A stretch of 64,000 nucleotides of DNA from Achromobacter spanius (lineage in GTDB: Bacteria; Pseudomonadota; Gammaproteobacteria; Burkholderiales; Burkholderiaceae_B): the NCBI RefSeq assembly GCF_002812705.1, contig NZ_CP025030.1, forward strand, positions 5,890,001 through 5,954,000, read 5' to 3'. The notes under the pieces are model-generated. The model was given only the letters and a program-made list of their open reading frames with translations, was not told where the DNA came from and ran no database searches. Shown piece after piece: positions 56,074-64,000 of this stretch. A program made the translations under genes and the position numbers. Positions within the stretch are counted from its first letter, which is position 1; the number at the start of each line of letters is the position of its first letter.

Positions 56074-56098
56074 ATCAGACCCGGATGCGCCGCAGGGA

Positions 56099-56953
56099 TC
56101 AGGCCGCGGCCCCCGCCAACCCCACGATCGCGGCGCGCAACGCCGGCCCGACGCGCGCGCGCAAGTCAGGCTCCGGCAGCAGGCTTGCCGGACCGCCGCA
56201 ACTCATGACGAAGACACCTTCGCCGGTAATCGAGGTGAACGGCACCGCCACGGCGTTGATGCCCGACTGCCATTCGCCCAGCGCGAAGCAGCAGCCCGAT
56301 TCCTGGAGCTCGGTGCGGGCGCGCAAGATCGCATCGGCGGGGGGCGCCGCCTGGCCCAGGCGCGCCATTTCCTCATCACAGGCGCTTTGCGGCAGGCTGG
56401 CCAGGTATGCGCGCCCCATGGCGCTGTCCAGGCTGGCGCGATAGCCCACGGGCAGGCGCAGATACAAGGCCGACGACCCGTGGATCGCCTCGACATACGT
56501 CATGGCATCGCCATCAAAGGCGCCCAAGGCGACCGCGCCCCCCGTGTCGCGGGCCAGGTCGGTCATCGACGCTTTGGCCAGTTCGCGCACTTCCAGCCCG
56601 GCCAACAGGCCAAAGCCCAGCGCCAACACGCCATAGCCCGGCGAGTACTTGCCGGTGTCGGGGTGATAGCGCAGGTAACCCAGCTCGGTCAGCGTGTACG
56701 TGATGCGGCTGATGGTGGGCTTGGGTAGCCCGGTCAAGCGGGCCAGGTCCAGGTTGCCCAGCGCCGCCACGCCATGGCGAAAGCAACGTAATACGTCCAA
56801 GCCGCGCGCCAGGGCAGTAATGAAGTCCGGCGAGCTGGCGCCCTCGCCCACGCCCGCCGCGCGCTTGCGGCGTGCCGGCTGGCTCAGTTCCAGCTTTTCG
56901 TCCGGCTTGGCGGCGGCGTGGATGACACGCTTGGAGTCAGAAAAAGATTGCAT
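56099..56953 (-). CDS. IclR-family transcriptional regulator
   Basis: A 284-aa regulator: a basic N-terminal tail, HTH about residues 48-105 (ALARGLDVLRCFRHGVAALG, LPKPTISRITYTLTELGYL) and the IclR effector domain (MTYVEAIHGSSALYLRLPVG). It is divergent from a Bug-type solute-binding protein gene and probably regulates it. A dyad in the gap is the likely operator. Confidence 0.9.
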   Translation of the reverse strand: MQSFSDSKRVIHAAAKPDEKLELSQPARRKRAAGVGEGASSPDFITALARGLDVLRCFRHGVAALGNLDLARLTGLPKPTISRITYTLTELGYLRYHPDTGKYSPGYGVLALGFGLLAGLEVRELAKASMTDLARDTGGAVALGAFDGDAMTYVEAIHGSSALYLRLPVGYRASLDSAMGRAYLASLPQSACDEEMARLGQAAPPADAILRARTELQESGCCFALGEWQSGINAVAVPFTSITGEGVFVMSCGGPASLLPEPDLRARVGPALRAAIVGLAGAAA

Positions 56954-56997
56954 TTCACTACGCTTCGTTTTTATAGTTTATTTCGAATGACAAAACT

Positions 56998-57018
56998 AAA
57001 TTCCATAAGGCGGAATTT
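56998..57018. promoter_or_regulatory. Probable IclR-family operator
   Basis: AAATTCC-N7-GGAATTT, a perfect 7-bp dyad in the 168-base divergent gap between the IclR gene and the binding-protein gene. Its arms resemble the GGAAAT/ATTTCC cores of IclR-family sites. The gap is otherwise A/T-rich. Confidence 0.5.
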
Positions 57019-57121
57019 AAAGCATCCAAGGAGACCTGGCAAGCACCGCAACGCGCTTCACCGCGCAGCCGCCAAGCCAGGCCCGGCGATCCACTCACGC
57101 ACGCGATTTCAAGGGGAAAAC

Positions 57122-58090
57122 ATGATTCGCACGAGCATCAAACTACTGGCTACCTTGGTTCTAGGCGCGGCCGCGCTGGGCGCGCAAGCCGAGACCTATC
57201 CGGCCCGGCCCATCAAGATCATCTCGCCCTTCCCGGCCGGCGGCGCCACCGATGTGCTGACCCGCATCCTGGCTGAACGCATGGCCAAGACCTTGGGCCA
57301 ATCCATGATCGTGGAAAACAAGGCCGGCGCGGGCACGTCCATCGGCGCGGCTTATGTGTCGCGCGAGCAACCGGACGGCTACACGATCCTGATGGCCACC
57401 AACTCCACGCTTGTCACGAACCGCTATCTGTACAAGGAACTGCCCTACGACCCGGACAGCTTCGCGCGTATCGGCATGGTCGGGGTCGGCCCCCTGGTGC
57501 TGCTGTCCAGCCCCAAGCAGCCCTTCAACAGCACGCAGGACGTGGTGGCCTATGCCAAGCAGAACCCGGGCAAGCTGACGTTTGCCACCTTCGGCCCCGG
57601 CACCTCGTCGCACCTGGCGGGTGAACTGTTCAAGTCGCGCGCCGGCATCGACATCCTGCACGTGCCATTCAAGGGCGCCACGCAAGCCCTGCCGGCCTTG
57701 ATCAGCGGCGATGTGGACCTGTTCTTTGACATGGTCGCCACCGGCATGCCGCAAGCAGACGCCGGCAAGGTCAAGGTGTTCGCCATTACCAGCCCGTCGC
57801 GCCTGGCCACGCAGCCCAATCTGAAGACCCTGTCCGAAGAGGGCTATCCCAACTTCGACATGACGGCGTGGTTCAGCTTTGTCGCGCCCAAGGGCACGCC
57901 GGCCCCGGTGCTGGAAAAGCTGCAAGCCGCGCTGACCGAAACGCTGAAGGACGAAGGCGTGAAGAAGCGCATGCTGGACATGGGCATCGACCCGCGTTCG
58001 GGTACGGCCGCCGAGCTCGACAAGCAGATCAAGACCGAACAGCCCATCGTGTCGCAACTGATCAAGCAAGCCAATATCGTTTTGCAGTAA
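57122..58090 (+). CDS. Bug-family (TctC-like) periplasmic solute-binding protein
   Basis: A 322-aa protein with a Sec signal peptide (LVLGAAALGAQAE, cleavage about residue 23) and the Bug/TctC start YPARPIKIISPFPAGGATDV. Bug proteins bind carboxylates and feed tripartite tricarboxylate transporters; the membrane subunits TctA/TctB are absent here, as is common for orphan Bugs in this group. The ATG at 57122 is preceded by AGGGGAAAAC. A terminator follows at 58226-58259. Confidence 0.92.
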   Translation: MIRTSIKLLATLVLGAAALGAQAETYPARPIKIISPFPAGGATDVLTRILAERMAKTLGQSMIVENKAGAGTSIGAAYVSREQPDGYTILMATNSTLVTNRYLYKELPYDPDSFARIGMVGVGPLVLLSSPKQPFNSTQDVVAYAKQNPGKLTFATFGPGTSSHLAGELFKSRAGIDILHVPFKGATQALPALISGDVDLFFDMVATGMPQADAGKVKVFAITSPSRLATQPNLKTLSEEGYPNFDMTAWFSFVAPKGTPAPVLEKLQAALTETLKDEGVKKRMLDMGIDPRSGTAAELDKQIKTEQPIVSQLIKQANIVLQ

Positions 58091-58225
58091 GTCGTCTGTA
58101 GGAAGCAGTGACCCGTCTGCCGTAAGCCGCCTGGCGGCTTATCGCAAACGGTTTCGTGACAAATCGTTCGCGGTCCCGCCGGCCCGCGAACAGGCGGCCA
58201 GCCACGCGCCCCGCCGACCTTTCCG

Positions 58226-58259
58226 CCGACAGCGCCCGTTTGGGCCCTGTCGGTTTTTT
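58226..58259 (+). terminator. Rho-independent terminator after the Bug gene
   Basis: CCGACAG and CTGTCGG pair with additional inner GCCC/GGGC pairs, then six T residues. It lies 136 bases past the stop; the gap between holds only short inverted repeats. Confidence 0.85.
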
Positions 58260-58342
58260 ATGCCTTGCCTAACCGCTGGATACAGAAGCCGGGGGCTGCG
58301 CACTGCTAAGGTGAAAAAGAGAAAACACCCAGCGGGAGCCCG

Positions 58343-59353
58343 ATGCCTTTGACCGAAGACCGTTATGCCCGCCTGGATGCCGCCCGCTGGCTGGCGGCCG
58401 TGGCCGTCGTCCTGCTGCACAGCGCGGCGCTGATCGTCAGTGACCCGGCGGCCTACGGCAAGGGCGCCTGGCTGGCCGCCAATCTCTACGACTCGGCGGC
58501 ACGCTGGTGCGTGCCCGTGTTCGTGATGGTCAGCGGCGCCCTGCTGCTGGACCCGAACAAGCCGCATGACGCCCGCAAGTTCTATAGCCGCCGCATGGCG
58601 CGTATTTGCGCGCCGCTCTTGTTCTGGACGTTGTTCTACCTGACCTGGCGCACGGGCCTGGACTGGTGGGACGATGGCCGTATCGATTTTTCGTTCTGGC
58701 CGCGCAAGGTGGCGCAAGGCGAACCGTATTACCACCTTTGGTACCTGTACATGATCGTGGGCCTGTACCTGTTCGCCCCGCTGGCCCGTCTTCTGTATGC
58801 GCGCAGCACGCCGCGCGGGCGCGCGCTGTGGGTGGTGGGCATTCTGGGCGTGGCGATTCTGGACGCGCTGTACCGGCGCGCGCTGGGCGCGCCGCATGGA
58901 TTCTTCCTGACCTGGTTTCTGCCGTATCTGGGTTACTTCGTGGCCGGCCGTTTGATTTTCGATGGCGACATGCGCATTCCCCGCCCAGGCCTGGTGCTGC
59001 TGGCCAGCGTGGCCGCCACCGCCCTGGGCGTGAACCTGATGTCCGACGGCCATAACCTGGACACGTACTTCTACGACTACTTCAGCCTGACTGTGCCTTT
59101 CATGTCGCTGGCCGCATTCCAGTGGATCGTGGACTCCCCCCGCCTGCCGCGCCTGGCCGCCCTGGCGCCCCTGACCTTCGGCATCTATCTGATCCACCCC
59201 GTATTCCTGGACGTGGCCCGCCGCGCCGGCGCCATTTCCGGCAGCCCACGCGACGCCTGGGCAGTCCCCTTGCTGACTCTTGCGGTCTTTGTCTTGTCGG
59301 CGGCCAGCAGCTGGTTGCTAAGACGCCATCCCGCCACGCGCAAGCTCGTCTGA
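58343..59353 (+). CDS. Membrane acyltransferase (acyltransferase 3 family)
   Basis: A 336-aa inner-membrane protein with about ten helices. The family His is in RLDAARWLAAVAVVLLHSAA and the later conserved arginine in KFYSRRMARI. These enzymes acetylate or succinylate surface glycans. No glycan gene cluster is nearby, so the target is unknown. AGCGGGAG lies before the ATG. Confidence 0.88.
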   Translation: MPLTEDRYARLDAARWLAAVAVVLLHSAALIVSDPAAYGKGAWLAANLYDSAARWCVPVFVMVSGALLLDPNKPHDARKFYSRRMARICAPLLFWTLFYLTWRTGLDWWDDGRIDFSFWPRKVAQGEPYYHLWYLYMIVGLYLFAPLARLLYARSTPRGRALWVVGILGVAILDALYRRALGAPHGFFLTWFLPYLGYFVAGRLIFDGDMRIPRPGLVLLASVAATALGVNLMSDGHNLDTYFYDYFSLTVPFMSLAAFQWIVDSPRLPRLAALAPLTFGIYLIHPVFLDVARRAGAISGSPRDAWAVPLLTLAVFVLSAASSWLLRRHPATRKLV

Positions 59354-59388
59354 AAGACCTACGCAGCGAAGGGTTAATCGAACGGCCG

Positions 59389-59410
59389 CACGGGGCCGGC
59401 AGGCCCCGTG
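59389..59410. other. Strong hairpin after the acyltransferase gene
   Basis: CACGGGGCC and GGCCCCGTG pair perfectly around GGCA, 36 bases after the stop. No T-tract follows, so it is an intrinsic terminator only if a U-tail is not needed. It precedes the promoter-like TACAAT at 59464-59469. Confidence 0.45.
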
Positions 59411-59537
59411 AACACTGGATGAAGCCTCGTCCATCTTCCCGGGCGTGAGGGAGACCCTTGGGGTACAATTCACGGCTTATTTGATCGGCCAGACACCGAT
59501 TTTTCTTCGCGCCAGCACGTATGTAGCCAAGCTCATC

Positions 59538-59629
59538 GTTGAGCTCCAAGCGGTTTTCAGGACGGTTTCCTGAAAACGCTGGGCTTGAACAAAAACGCTT
59601 GGCAGAGCTCAAACCGTCCTGGCTTTTTT
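59538..59629 (+). promoter_or_regulatory. Candidate attenuator/riboswitch leader of the Rieske oxygenase gene
   Basis: Three helices compete. P1 pairs 59539-59552 with 59596-59612 (14 bp with a 3-base bulge). P2 is a perfect 9-bp hairpin, 59553-59561 with 59569-59577, loop ACGGTTT. The alternative helix T pairs 59558-59568 with 59611-59621 (11 bp, perfect), followed by GC and six T residues, a terminator. The P2 loop is also complementary to 59611-59617, allowing a pseudoknot. The ribosome-binding site GGAGGG begins 10 bases after the T-tract. A likely -10 TACAAT lies at 59464-59469. I cannot match this to a known riboswitch class. Confidence 0.6.
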
Positions 59630-59647
59630 ATCCGAGCGGAGGGAATC

Positions 59648-60793
59648 ATGACCGACATCGGTCGGATGGCACATGTCGTGCCAGCTCGCACCCAGCTACC
59701 CGTCAGCGCTTACTTTGACGAAGCCCTCTTTGCCCGCGAGCAAGAACTCATTTTCAAGCAATCCTCGCAGTACGTCGGACACCAGAAAGTAGTGCCCGAG
59801 ATTGGGGATTGGCGGTCGTTGGTCCAGGAAAACGGGGGGCGCGTGCTGGTTCGTAACCAGCAAGGCGTTGAACTCATCTCAAATGTCTGCCGCCATCGTC
59901 AGGCATTGATGCTGGGCGGCGAAGCCGGCAATGTGGCCGGCAACTGCAATACGCAAGGCAATCTGAAGGCAACCGGCGGCAATATTGTCTGCCCGCTGCA
60001 CCGTTGGACGTACAACAACCAAGGCGAGTTGTTGGGCGCGCCTCAGTTCGAGACTACCCCCTGCATGAATCTGCAGAAGTTTCGCCTGCGCGATTGCCAC
60101 GGCTTGCTGTTTGAAGGCCCGCGCGACCCGGCGTCTGACATGGCCCCGTTGTTCTCGCGCCCCGAGTTCAACTTCGGCGACTACGTGCTCGATCACGTTG
60201 AAGTGCATCAGTGCAACTACAACTGGAAGACCTTCATCGAGGTCTACCTCGAGGACTACCACGTCGGGCCGTTCCACCCAGGCCTGGGCCGTTTCGTTAC
60301 CTGCGACGACCTGACCTGGGAATTCAACGACTGGTACAGCCTGCAAAAAGTGGGCGTGCACAATGCGTTGGCCCAACCGGGTTCAGACGTGTACAAGCAA
60401 TGGCACGACCGCCTGCTGTCGTTCCGCGAAGGCGATGCGCCCGACTTCGGCGCGGTCTGGGTCACGTACTTTCCGACCCACATGATCGAGCTTTACCCGC
60501 ACGTGCTGGTGCTGTCCACGCTGTACCCGAAGAGCCCGCAGGAAACGGTGAACGTTGTCGAGTTCTACTACCCCGAGGAAATCTCGGCGTTCGAACGCGA
60601 ATTCGTCGAAGCCCAGCGCGCCGCCTACATGGAAACGGCCATCGAAGACGATGAAATCGCCGAACGCATGGACGCCGGCCGCAGGGCACTGATGTTGCGC
60701 GGCGTGAATGAAGCCGGTCCTTACCAATCACCGATGGAAGACGGCATGCAGCACTTCCACGAATGGTATCGACGCATCATGCAAGACCTTTGA
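59648..60793 (+). CDS. Rieske-type aromatic ring-hydroxylating oxygenase, alpha subunit-like
   Basis: A 381-aa oxygenase with a Rieske [2Fe-2S] domain (Cys81-x-His83 and Cys115-x2-His118) and a mononuclear iron site (Asp203-Tyr-His205-x4-His210). The two Rieske half-motifs are 31 residues apart rather than the usual 15-17, owing to an insert rich in Gly, Asn and Ala. No reductase or ferredoxin gene is adjacent. The ATG at 59648 has GGAGGG upstream. Substrate unknown; it is under a possible RNA switch. Confidence 0.9.
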   Translation: MTDIGRMAHVVPARTQLPVSAYFDEALFAREQELIFKQSSQYVGHQKVVPEIGDWRSLVQENGGRVLVRNQQGVELISNVCRHRQALMLGGEAGNVAGNCNTQGNLKATGGNIVCPLHRWTYNNQGELLGAPQFETTPCMNLQKFRLRDCHGLLFEGPRDPASDMAPLFSRPEFNFGDYVLDHVEVHQCNYNWKTFIEVYLEDYHVGPFHPGLGRFVTCDDLTWEFNDWYSLQKVGVHNALAQPGSDVYKQWHDRLLSFREGDAPDFGAVWVTYFPTHMIELYPHVLVLSTLYPKSPQETVNVVEFYYPEEISAFEREFVEAQRAAYMETAIEDDEIAERMDAGRRALMLRGVNEAGPYQSPMEDGMQHFHEWYRRIMQDL

Positions 60794-60811
60794 ACCGGGT
60801 TTGCAGTCGAA

Positions 60812-60852
60812 AAAAAACAAAGGGCCTCGCGATGTTTCGCGAGGCCCTTTTC
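60812..60852. terminator. Bidirectional terminator after the Rieske oxygenase gene
   Basis: A perfect 14-bp stem (60819-60832 with 60837-60850) around TGTT with T-rich runs on both strands, between the convergent Rieske and flavoprotein genes. Confidence 0.93.
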
Positions 60853-60883
60853 ATTGCACGCGGCAAGTGCCTGCCCGTGCCCG

Positions 60884-62014
60884 TCAATGTCCGATCACAC
60901 CCGCCACCGTGCGTTCGCCGATCGCCAGCCCCACCGTCATGCCGACGCCGGAATGCATGACCGCCACCGTCGTGGCGGCGTCCACCGGCATGACCGAGAA
61001 CGGCGCCGGTCCGTGTGCGCCATACACGCCCTGCCAACGCTCCAGCACACGCAAGCGCGCGCCCAGGGCCTGCGACGCCAGGTCCAGCATGGCGTTGTCG
61101 ACCGCCTCGTCGTTGAACGGGAACGCATCCTGCCCATAGCGATGCGAGTCGCCGATGATCAGTTCCCCGTTCGGCGTGGGGCTGATCAGCAGATGGATGC
61201 CGTTTTCAACCAGCATCGGCGTGCGTTCCTGGATCACCTGGCGCAGCGCCTGCGCCGTGGGCAGGTCCGAGAACGCGCCGTAATGCACGCACGACAGGCC
61301 GGTCAGCACCGGGCGGTCCAAGGCGATGGCGTTGGTGTCGAACGCCGCGCGCAGCATCTGCAAGCGCGAGACTTCCAGGTTCAGCGGCGCGAAACGCTCG
61401 GGCAGCAGCGTCAGGTAGTCATGGCCGGGGCACACGAAAACATGCTTGCCCTGGAAGTCTCCGGCCGTGGTGCCGACCAGGCCGTTTTCCACTGCGCGCG
61501 CCAGCGTGCCGGTAATGAACGTCACGCCCAGCGACTCGGCCAGGTAGCGGGTCATGGCCGGCAAGGCCTCGCGCGAATAGATCTGCAGGTCGTCATGGCC
61601 ACGCAGCGCCAGGCAGTGGTGCGCAAGCTGGCCGCCATACAAGCCGGCCACCTCGCGCGCCGACAGCAGGTTGGCGCGATAGCCTTCCTGCGCCAGCCGC
61701 GTGTCCGCGAATTCCTGCAGCACGCGGGCCTCGTCCAGGTTGCGCGCCAGCACCAGCGCGCCGTTGGCCCGCACATGAAAGCCTGCCTTGGCGGCCAGGT
61801 CCAGCCACAGCTCGCGCGCCTGTTGGGCGTGCGACAGCATCATGCCGGGCGGCTGGCCCGTCACGATGACCTGGCCAAAGTTGCGGATGGTGGCGCCGTG
61901 CGCCTGGCGGCTGCGCTCGATGACCGCCACCGACAGGCCGCGCTTGGCAGCCGCCCAGGCGTGGGCGATGCCAAGCATGCCCGCGCCCACCACGATCACG
62001 TCGTAAGTTTTCAT
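60884..62014 (-). CDS. FAD-dependent oxidoreductase of the 2-aminoethylphosphonate cluster (TIGR03364 type)
   Basis: A 376-aa DAO-like flavoenzyme: N-terminal VIVVGAGMLGIAHAWAAAKR and a conserved ATIRNFGQVIVTGQ stretch. Members of this subgroup are found in phosphonate gene sets (proposed name HpnW) and probably oxidise aminophosphonates. It lies 13 bases after the aminoethylphosphonate-binding protein gene and downstream of phnX. The ATG at 62014 is used. Confidence 0.85.
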   Translation of the reverse strand: MKTYDVIVVGAGMLGIAHAWAAAKRGLSVAVIERSRQAHGATIRNFGQVIVTGQPPGMMLSHAQQARELWLDLAAKAGFHVRANGALVLARNLDEARVLQEFADTRLAQEGYRANLLSAREVAGLYGGQLAHHCLALRGHDDLQIYSREALPAMTRYLAESLGVTFITGTLARAVENGLVGTTAGDFQGKHVFVCPGHDYLTLLPERFAPLNLEVSRLQMLRAAFDTNAIALDRPVLTGLSCVHYGAFSDLPTAQALRQVIQERTPMLVENGIHLLISPTPNGELIIGDSHRYGQDAFPFNDEAVDNAMLDLASQALGARLRVLERWQGVYGAHGPAPFSVMPVDAATTVAVMHSGVGMTVGLAIGERTVAGVIGH

Positions 62015-62027
62015 CGCGGGCAACGCC

Positions 62028-63050
62028 TTACTTCTTCTTCGGCTCGGACTTGCCGTCGTAGCGGCGGGTCCACTCGGCGATGATGCGTTCACGGTTCGTG
62101 GCGGCCCACACGAAGTCGTTCTTGATCATGCGCTTGGTCAGGTCAGCCGGCAGGTTCGGGTTGGCCGTGGCGATGGACGGAATCGCCAGCACCGCGAAGT
62201 TGGCCTTGTACAGTTCGTTGGCTTCGCGGCTGGCCGAGAAGTCAGCCAGCTTGCGAGCGGCTTCCAGGTTCTTCGTGCCCTTCATGATGGCGGTGGCTTC
62301 CACTTCCCAGCCCAGGCCTTCCGACGGGAACACGGCTTCAACCGGCGCGCCATCGGCCTTCAGCTTGGCCGCGCGGTAGTCGAACGACACGCCAATCGGG
62401 AACTCACCCGCGGCGGCCATGTTGCACGGCTTGGAGCCCGAGTGCGTGTACGAACCAATGTTCTTGTGCAGGGCATCCATATAGGCCCAGCCCTTCTCTT
62501 CGCCAAAAATCTGCAACCAGGCGCTGACGTCCAAAAAGCCCGTGCCCGAAGACGCCGGGTTCGGCATGACGATCTTGCCGGCGTAGACGGGCTTGGTCAG
62601 GTCTTGCCACGAGGTCGGCTTGGGCAGCTTTTGCTTTTCGGCTTCGATGGTGTTGAAGCAGATGGCGGCGGCATAGCCGTCCATGCCGACCCACGACGGC
62701 TCAGCCTTGGCGTCGCGCATGTTCGCGGCGATCTGGTCCAGGCCCTTCGGGGCGTAGGGTTGCAGCATGCCTTCCTTGTCCATCAGGCCCAGCGCCGTGC
62801 CCGCCAAGCCCCAGATCACGTCCGCCTTGGGGTTGCTCTTTTCCGCCAGCAGCTTGGCGGCGATGATGCCCGTGGAATCGCGAACCCACTGGATCTTGAT
62901 GTCAGGGTTGGCTTTTTCAAACGCGGCTTGATAGACCTTGATCTGGTCGGCTTCGAGCGCGGTGTAGACCGTCAGCGTGGTCTCGGCGGAGGCGGCGCCC
63001 ATCATGCCCGTCAGGGCGGTGGCCAGGGCAAGCAGCTTGTAGCGATTCAT
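62028..63050 (-). CDS. 2-aminoethylphosphonate-type periplasmic binding protein
   Basis: A 340-aa protein with a Sec signal (LALATALTGMMGAASAE, cut after about residue 22) and an iron/phosphonate-type binding fold (TTLTVYTALEADQIKVYQAA, DSTGIIAAKLLAEK). Sequence and place beside phnX fit the PhnS-type 2-aminoethylphosphonate binder; iron-binding Fbp-like proteins are the alternative. The permease and ATPase genes are not in this window and may lie upstream. Confidence 0.82.
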   Translation of the reverse strand: MNRYKLLALATALTGMMGAASAETTLTVYTALEADQIKVYQAAFEKANPDIKIQWVRDSTGIIAAKLLAEKSNPKADVIWGLAGTALGLMDKEGMLQPYAPKGLDQIAANMRDAKAEPSWVGMDGYAAAICFNTIEAEKQKLPKPTSWQDLTKPVYAGKIVMPNPASSGTGFLDVSAWLQIFGEEKGWAYMDALHKNIGSYTHSGSKPCNMAAAGEFPIGVSFDYRAAKLKADGAPVEAVFPSEGLGWEVEATAIMKGTKNLEAARKLADFSASREANELYKANFAVLAIPSIATANPNLPADLTKRMIKNDFVWAATNRERIIAEWTRRYDGKSEPKKK

Positions 63051-63110
63051 GAGGAACTCCGTGAATGAGCGGAAAAAAGGGTGAAGGTCGCCGCCACGGT
63101 TGGACGATGC

Positions 63111-63159
63111 CGACCGCGGTCGCGATAAAAAAAAGCAGGGTTAAGTCCGGCTACGCCGG
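63111..63159 (-). other. Inverted repeats between phnX and the binding-protein gene
   Basis: The 139-base gap holds a 12-bp palindrome CGACCGCGGTCG (63111-63122) and a small CCGGC/GCCGG hairpin (63147-63159) with eight T residues on the minus strand about a dozen bases beyond it. It could partly end phnX transcripts. Weak evidence. Confidence 0.35.
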
Positions 63160-63189
63160 GCAGAAAGTAATCAGGCTGATGGCTTTAGT

Positions 63190-63996
63190 TCAGGGTCGTT
63201 GGCCTCGCGCCAGACGGGCTTCGATGTCGGTAATCACGGCGGGCAGGTCGGCCACCGTGTCGATCAGGTAATGCGGGTGGGCGGACGACAGCTCCGCGCG
63301 TGCCTCGACGCGCGCGCGCTCGCGGCCGTTCTCATCCAGGCTCAGATATTCGTCCAGCGTCAGGCCGGCGGCGTTGCCCGACAACAAGAGCCCCACCGTC
63401 CACATGCCGGCGCGCCGCCCTTCCTCGATACCGGGCGCGGTGTCGTCGACCTTGATGCAGCCGGCCACATCGGACAGCCCCAGTTCGACCACGTTTTTCA
63501 AGGCCATGGCAGGCGCCGGGCGCGCGCGCGGCACATCGTCGCTGGCCACGATGCAGTCCGGCTCCAAACCCTCGGACGCCGCGCGCTCGACCACCCGGCG
63601 CATGACGCTATCGGGGTAGCCCGAGCACGAGCCGATCTTCAAGCCGTGTTGGCGCAGTGCGCGCAGCAATTCGGCCGCGCCCGGAATAGCCGCTGAATAC
63701 TGCGCCACCTTCTCCAGTTGCATCGGCAGGAAGCGGTCGTAGATGGCGGTGACGTCGTCATCGGAAGGCAAGCGGCCGAACTGGGCCTGGTACTGGCTGG
63801 CGATGGCGGGCTGATCGCACAGGGCGCGGATGTGGTCCCACTTGCCCATGCCCATGGGGCCACGGGCTTCTTTCAGCGACACATCCATGCCGAACTGCGA
63901 GAAGGCGTCCACGAACACCTTGGTGGGCGCAAACGAACCGAAGTCCACCAGCGTGCCGGCCCAGTCAAAGATGACGGCTTCCAGTTGGACGGGCAA
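63190..63996 (-). CDS. phnX: Phosphonoacetaldehyde hydrolase (5' end may lie outside window)
   Basis: A HAD-superfamily hydrolase of about 268 aa that splits phosphonoacetaldehyde into acetaldehyde and phosphate. Seen are the nucleophile loop [43 protein letters not shown] and the Mg2+-binding [11 protein letters not shown]. The family lysine that forms the Schiff base is in the GKWDH stretch. The reading frame begins at TTG 63996 within four bases of the window edge; the true start may be further upstream. Confidence 0.94.
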   Translation of the reverse strand: MPVQLEAVIFDWAGTLVDFGSFAPTKVFVDAFSQFGMDVSLKEARGPMGMGKWDHIRALCDQPAIASQYQAQFGRLPSDDDVTAIYDRFLPMQLEKVAQYSAAIPGAAELLRALRQHGLKIGSCSGYPDSVMRRVVERAASEGLEPDCIVASDDVPRARPAPAMALKNVVELGLSDVAGCIKVDDTAPGIEEGRRAGMWTVGLLLSGNAAGLTLDEYLSLDENGRERARVEARAELSSAHPHYLIDTVADLPAVITDIEARLARGQRP

Positions 63997-64000
63997 GGTT

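Overview
The window is about 64 kb of high-GC bacterial chromosome with densely packed genes on both strands. Gene content and order point to a betaproteobacterium of the Alcaligenaceae, in the Achromobacter/Bordetella group: a globin-coupled diguanylate cyclase of the BpeGReg type, hemC-hemD-hemX-hemY followed by ppa, rpsF-priB-rpsR-rplI followed by dnaB, many Bug/Liv-type solute-binding proteins, and entericidin-like lipoproteins. No insertion sequence, prophage, CRISPR array or rRNA was seen. One tRNA gene (initiator tRNA-Met) is present.

Layout. 1-2.8 kb: end of a PIN-PhoH ATPase gene, an entericidin-like microlipoprotein, an FAH-family hydrolase and a Dabb protein. 2.8-10.5 kb: divergent uptake/catabolic cluster, with a Liv-type ABC transporter (permeases fused into one protein, two ATPases, one binding protein), two SDR dehydrogenases, a cupin and an IclR regulator. 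10.5-20.3 kb: ppa and the haem-synthesis operon, a 40-residue pilin-like microprotein, two TerC paralogues, sucCD and a DUF2889 gene. 20.5-24 kb: metE/metR divergent pair. 24-26 kb: recA-recX with an SOS box. 26.3-30.7 kb: a TctD/TctE-like two-component system, a metabolite:H+ symporter and a candidate small RNA. 31-38.6 kb: rdgC, globin-coupled diguanylate cyclase, pyrB with an N-terminal HTH extension, small envelope proteins, a Nif11-like protein and a flavoprotein. 38.6-46.7 kb: initiator tRNA, MocR regulator, DedA protein, Lrp regulator, a pdxA-family gene and an SBF-like transporter. 46.8-50.8 kb: dnaB, a kinase-like gene and rplI-rpsR-priB-rpsF. 51-56 kb: xseB-ispA-dxs-folE2-DUF817. 56-64 kb: IclR plus a Bug binding protein, an acyltransferase, a Rieske oxygenase with a striking RNA leader, and part of a 2-aminoethylphosphonate catabolic cluster.

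How the genes work together. Most of the window is core metabolism: porphyrin synthesis, TCA cycle, methionine, pyrimidine, isoprenoid and folate precursors, DNA repair and replication. Accessory scavenging modules, each with its own regulator, are set between these blocks.

The most unusual signals are non-coding. The leader of the Rieske oxygenase gene (about 59538-59629) has mutually exclusive helices, a potential loop pseudoknot and a U-tract just before the Shine-Dalgarno, which is an attenuator or riboswitch architecture that I cannot assign to a known class. A free-standing two-hairpin, terminator-ended transcript candidate lies at 30636-30722. A 40-bp element occurs twice downstream of unrelated small genes. 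At least seven short tandem repeats (unit 11-16 bp) are scattered through leaders, intergenic gaps and coding regions.
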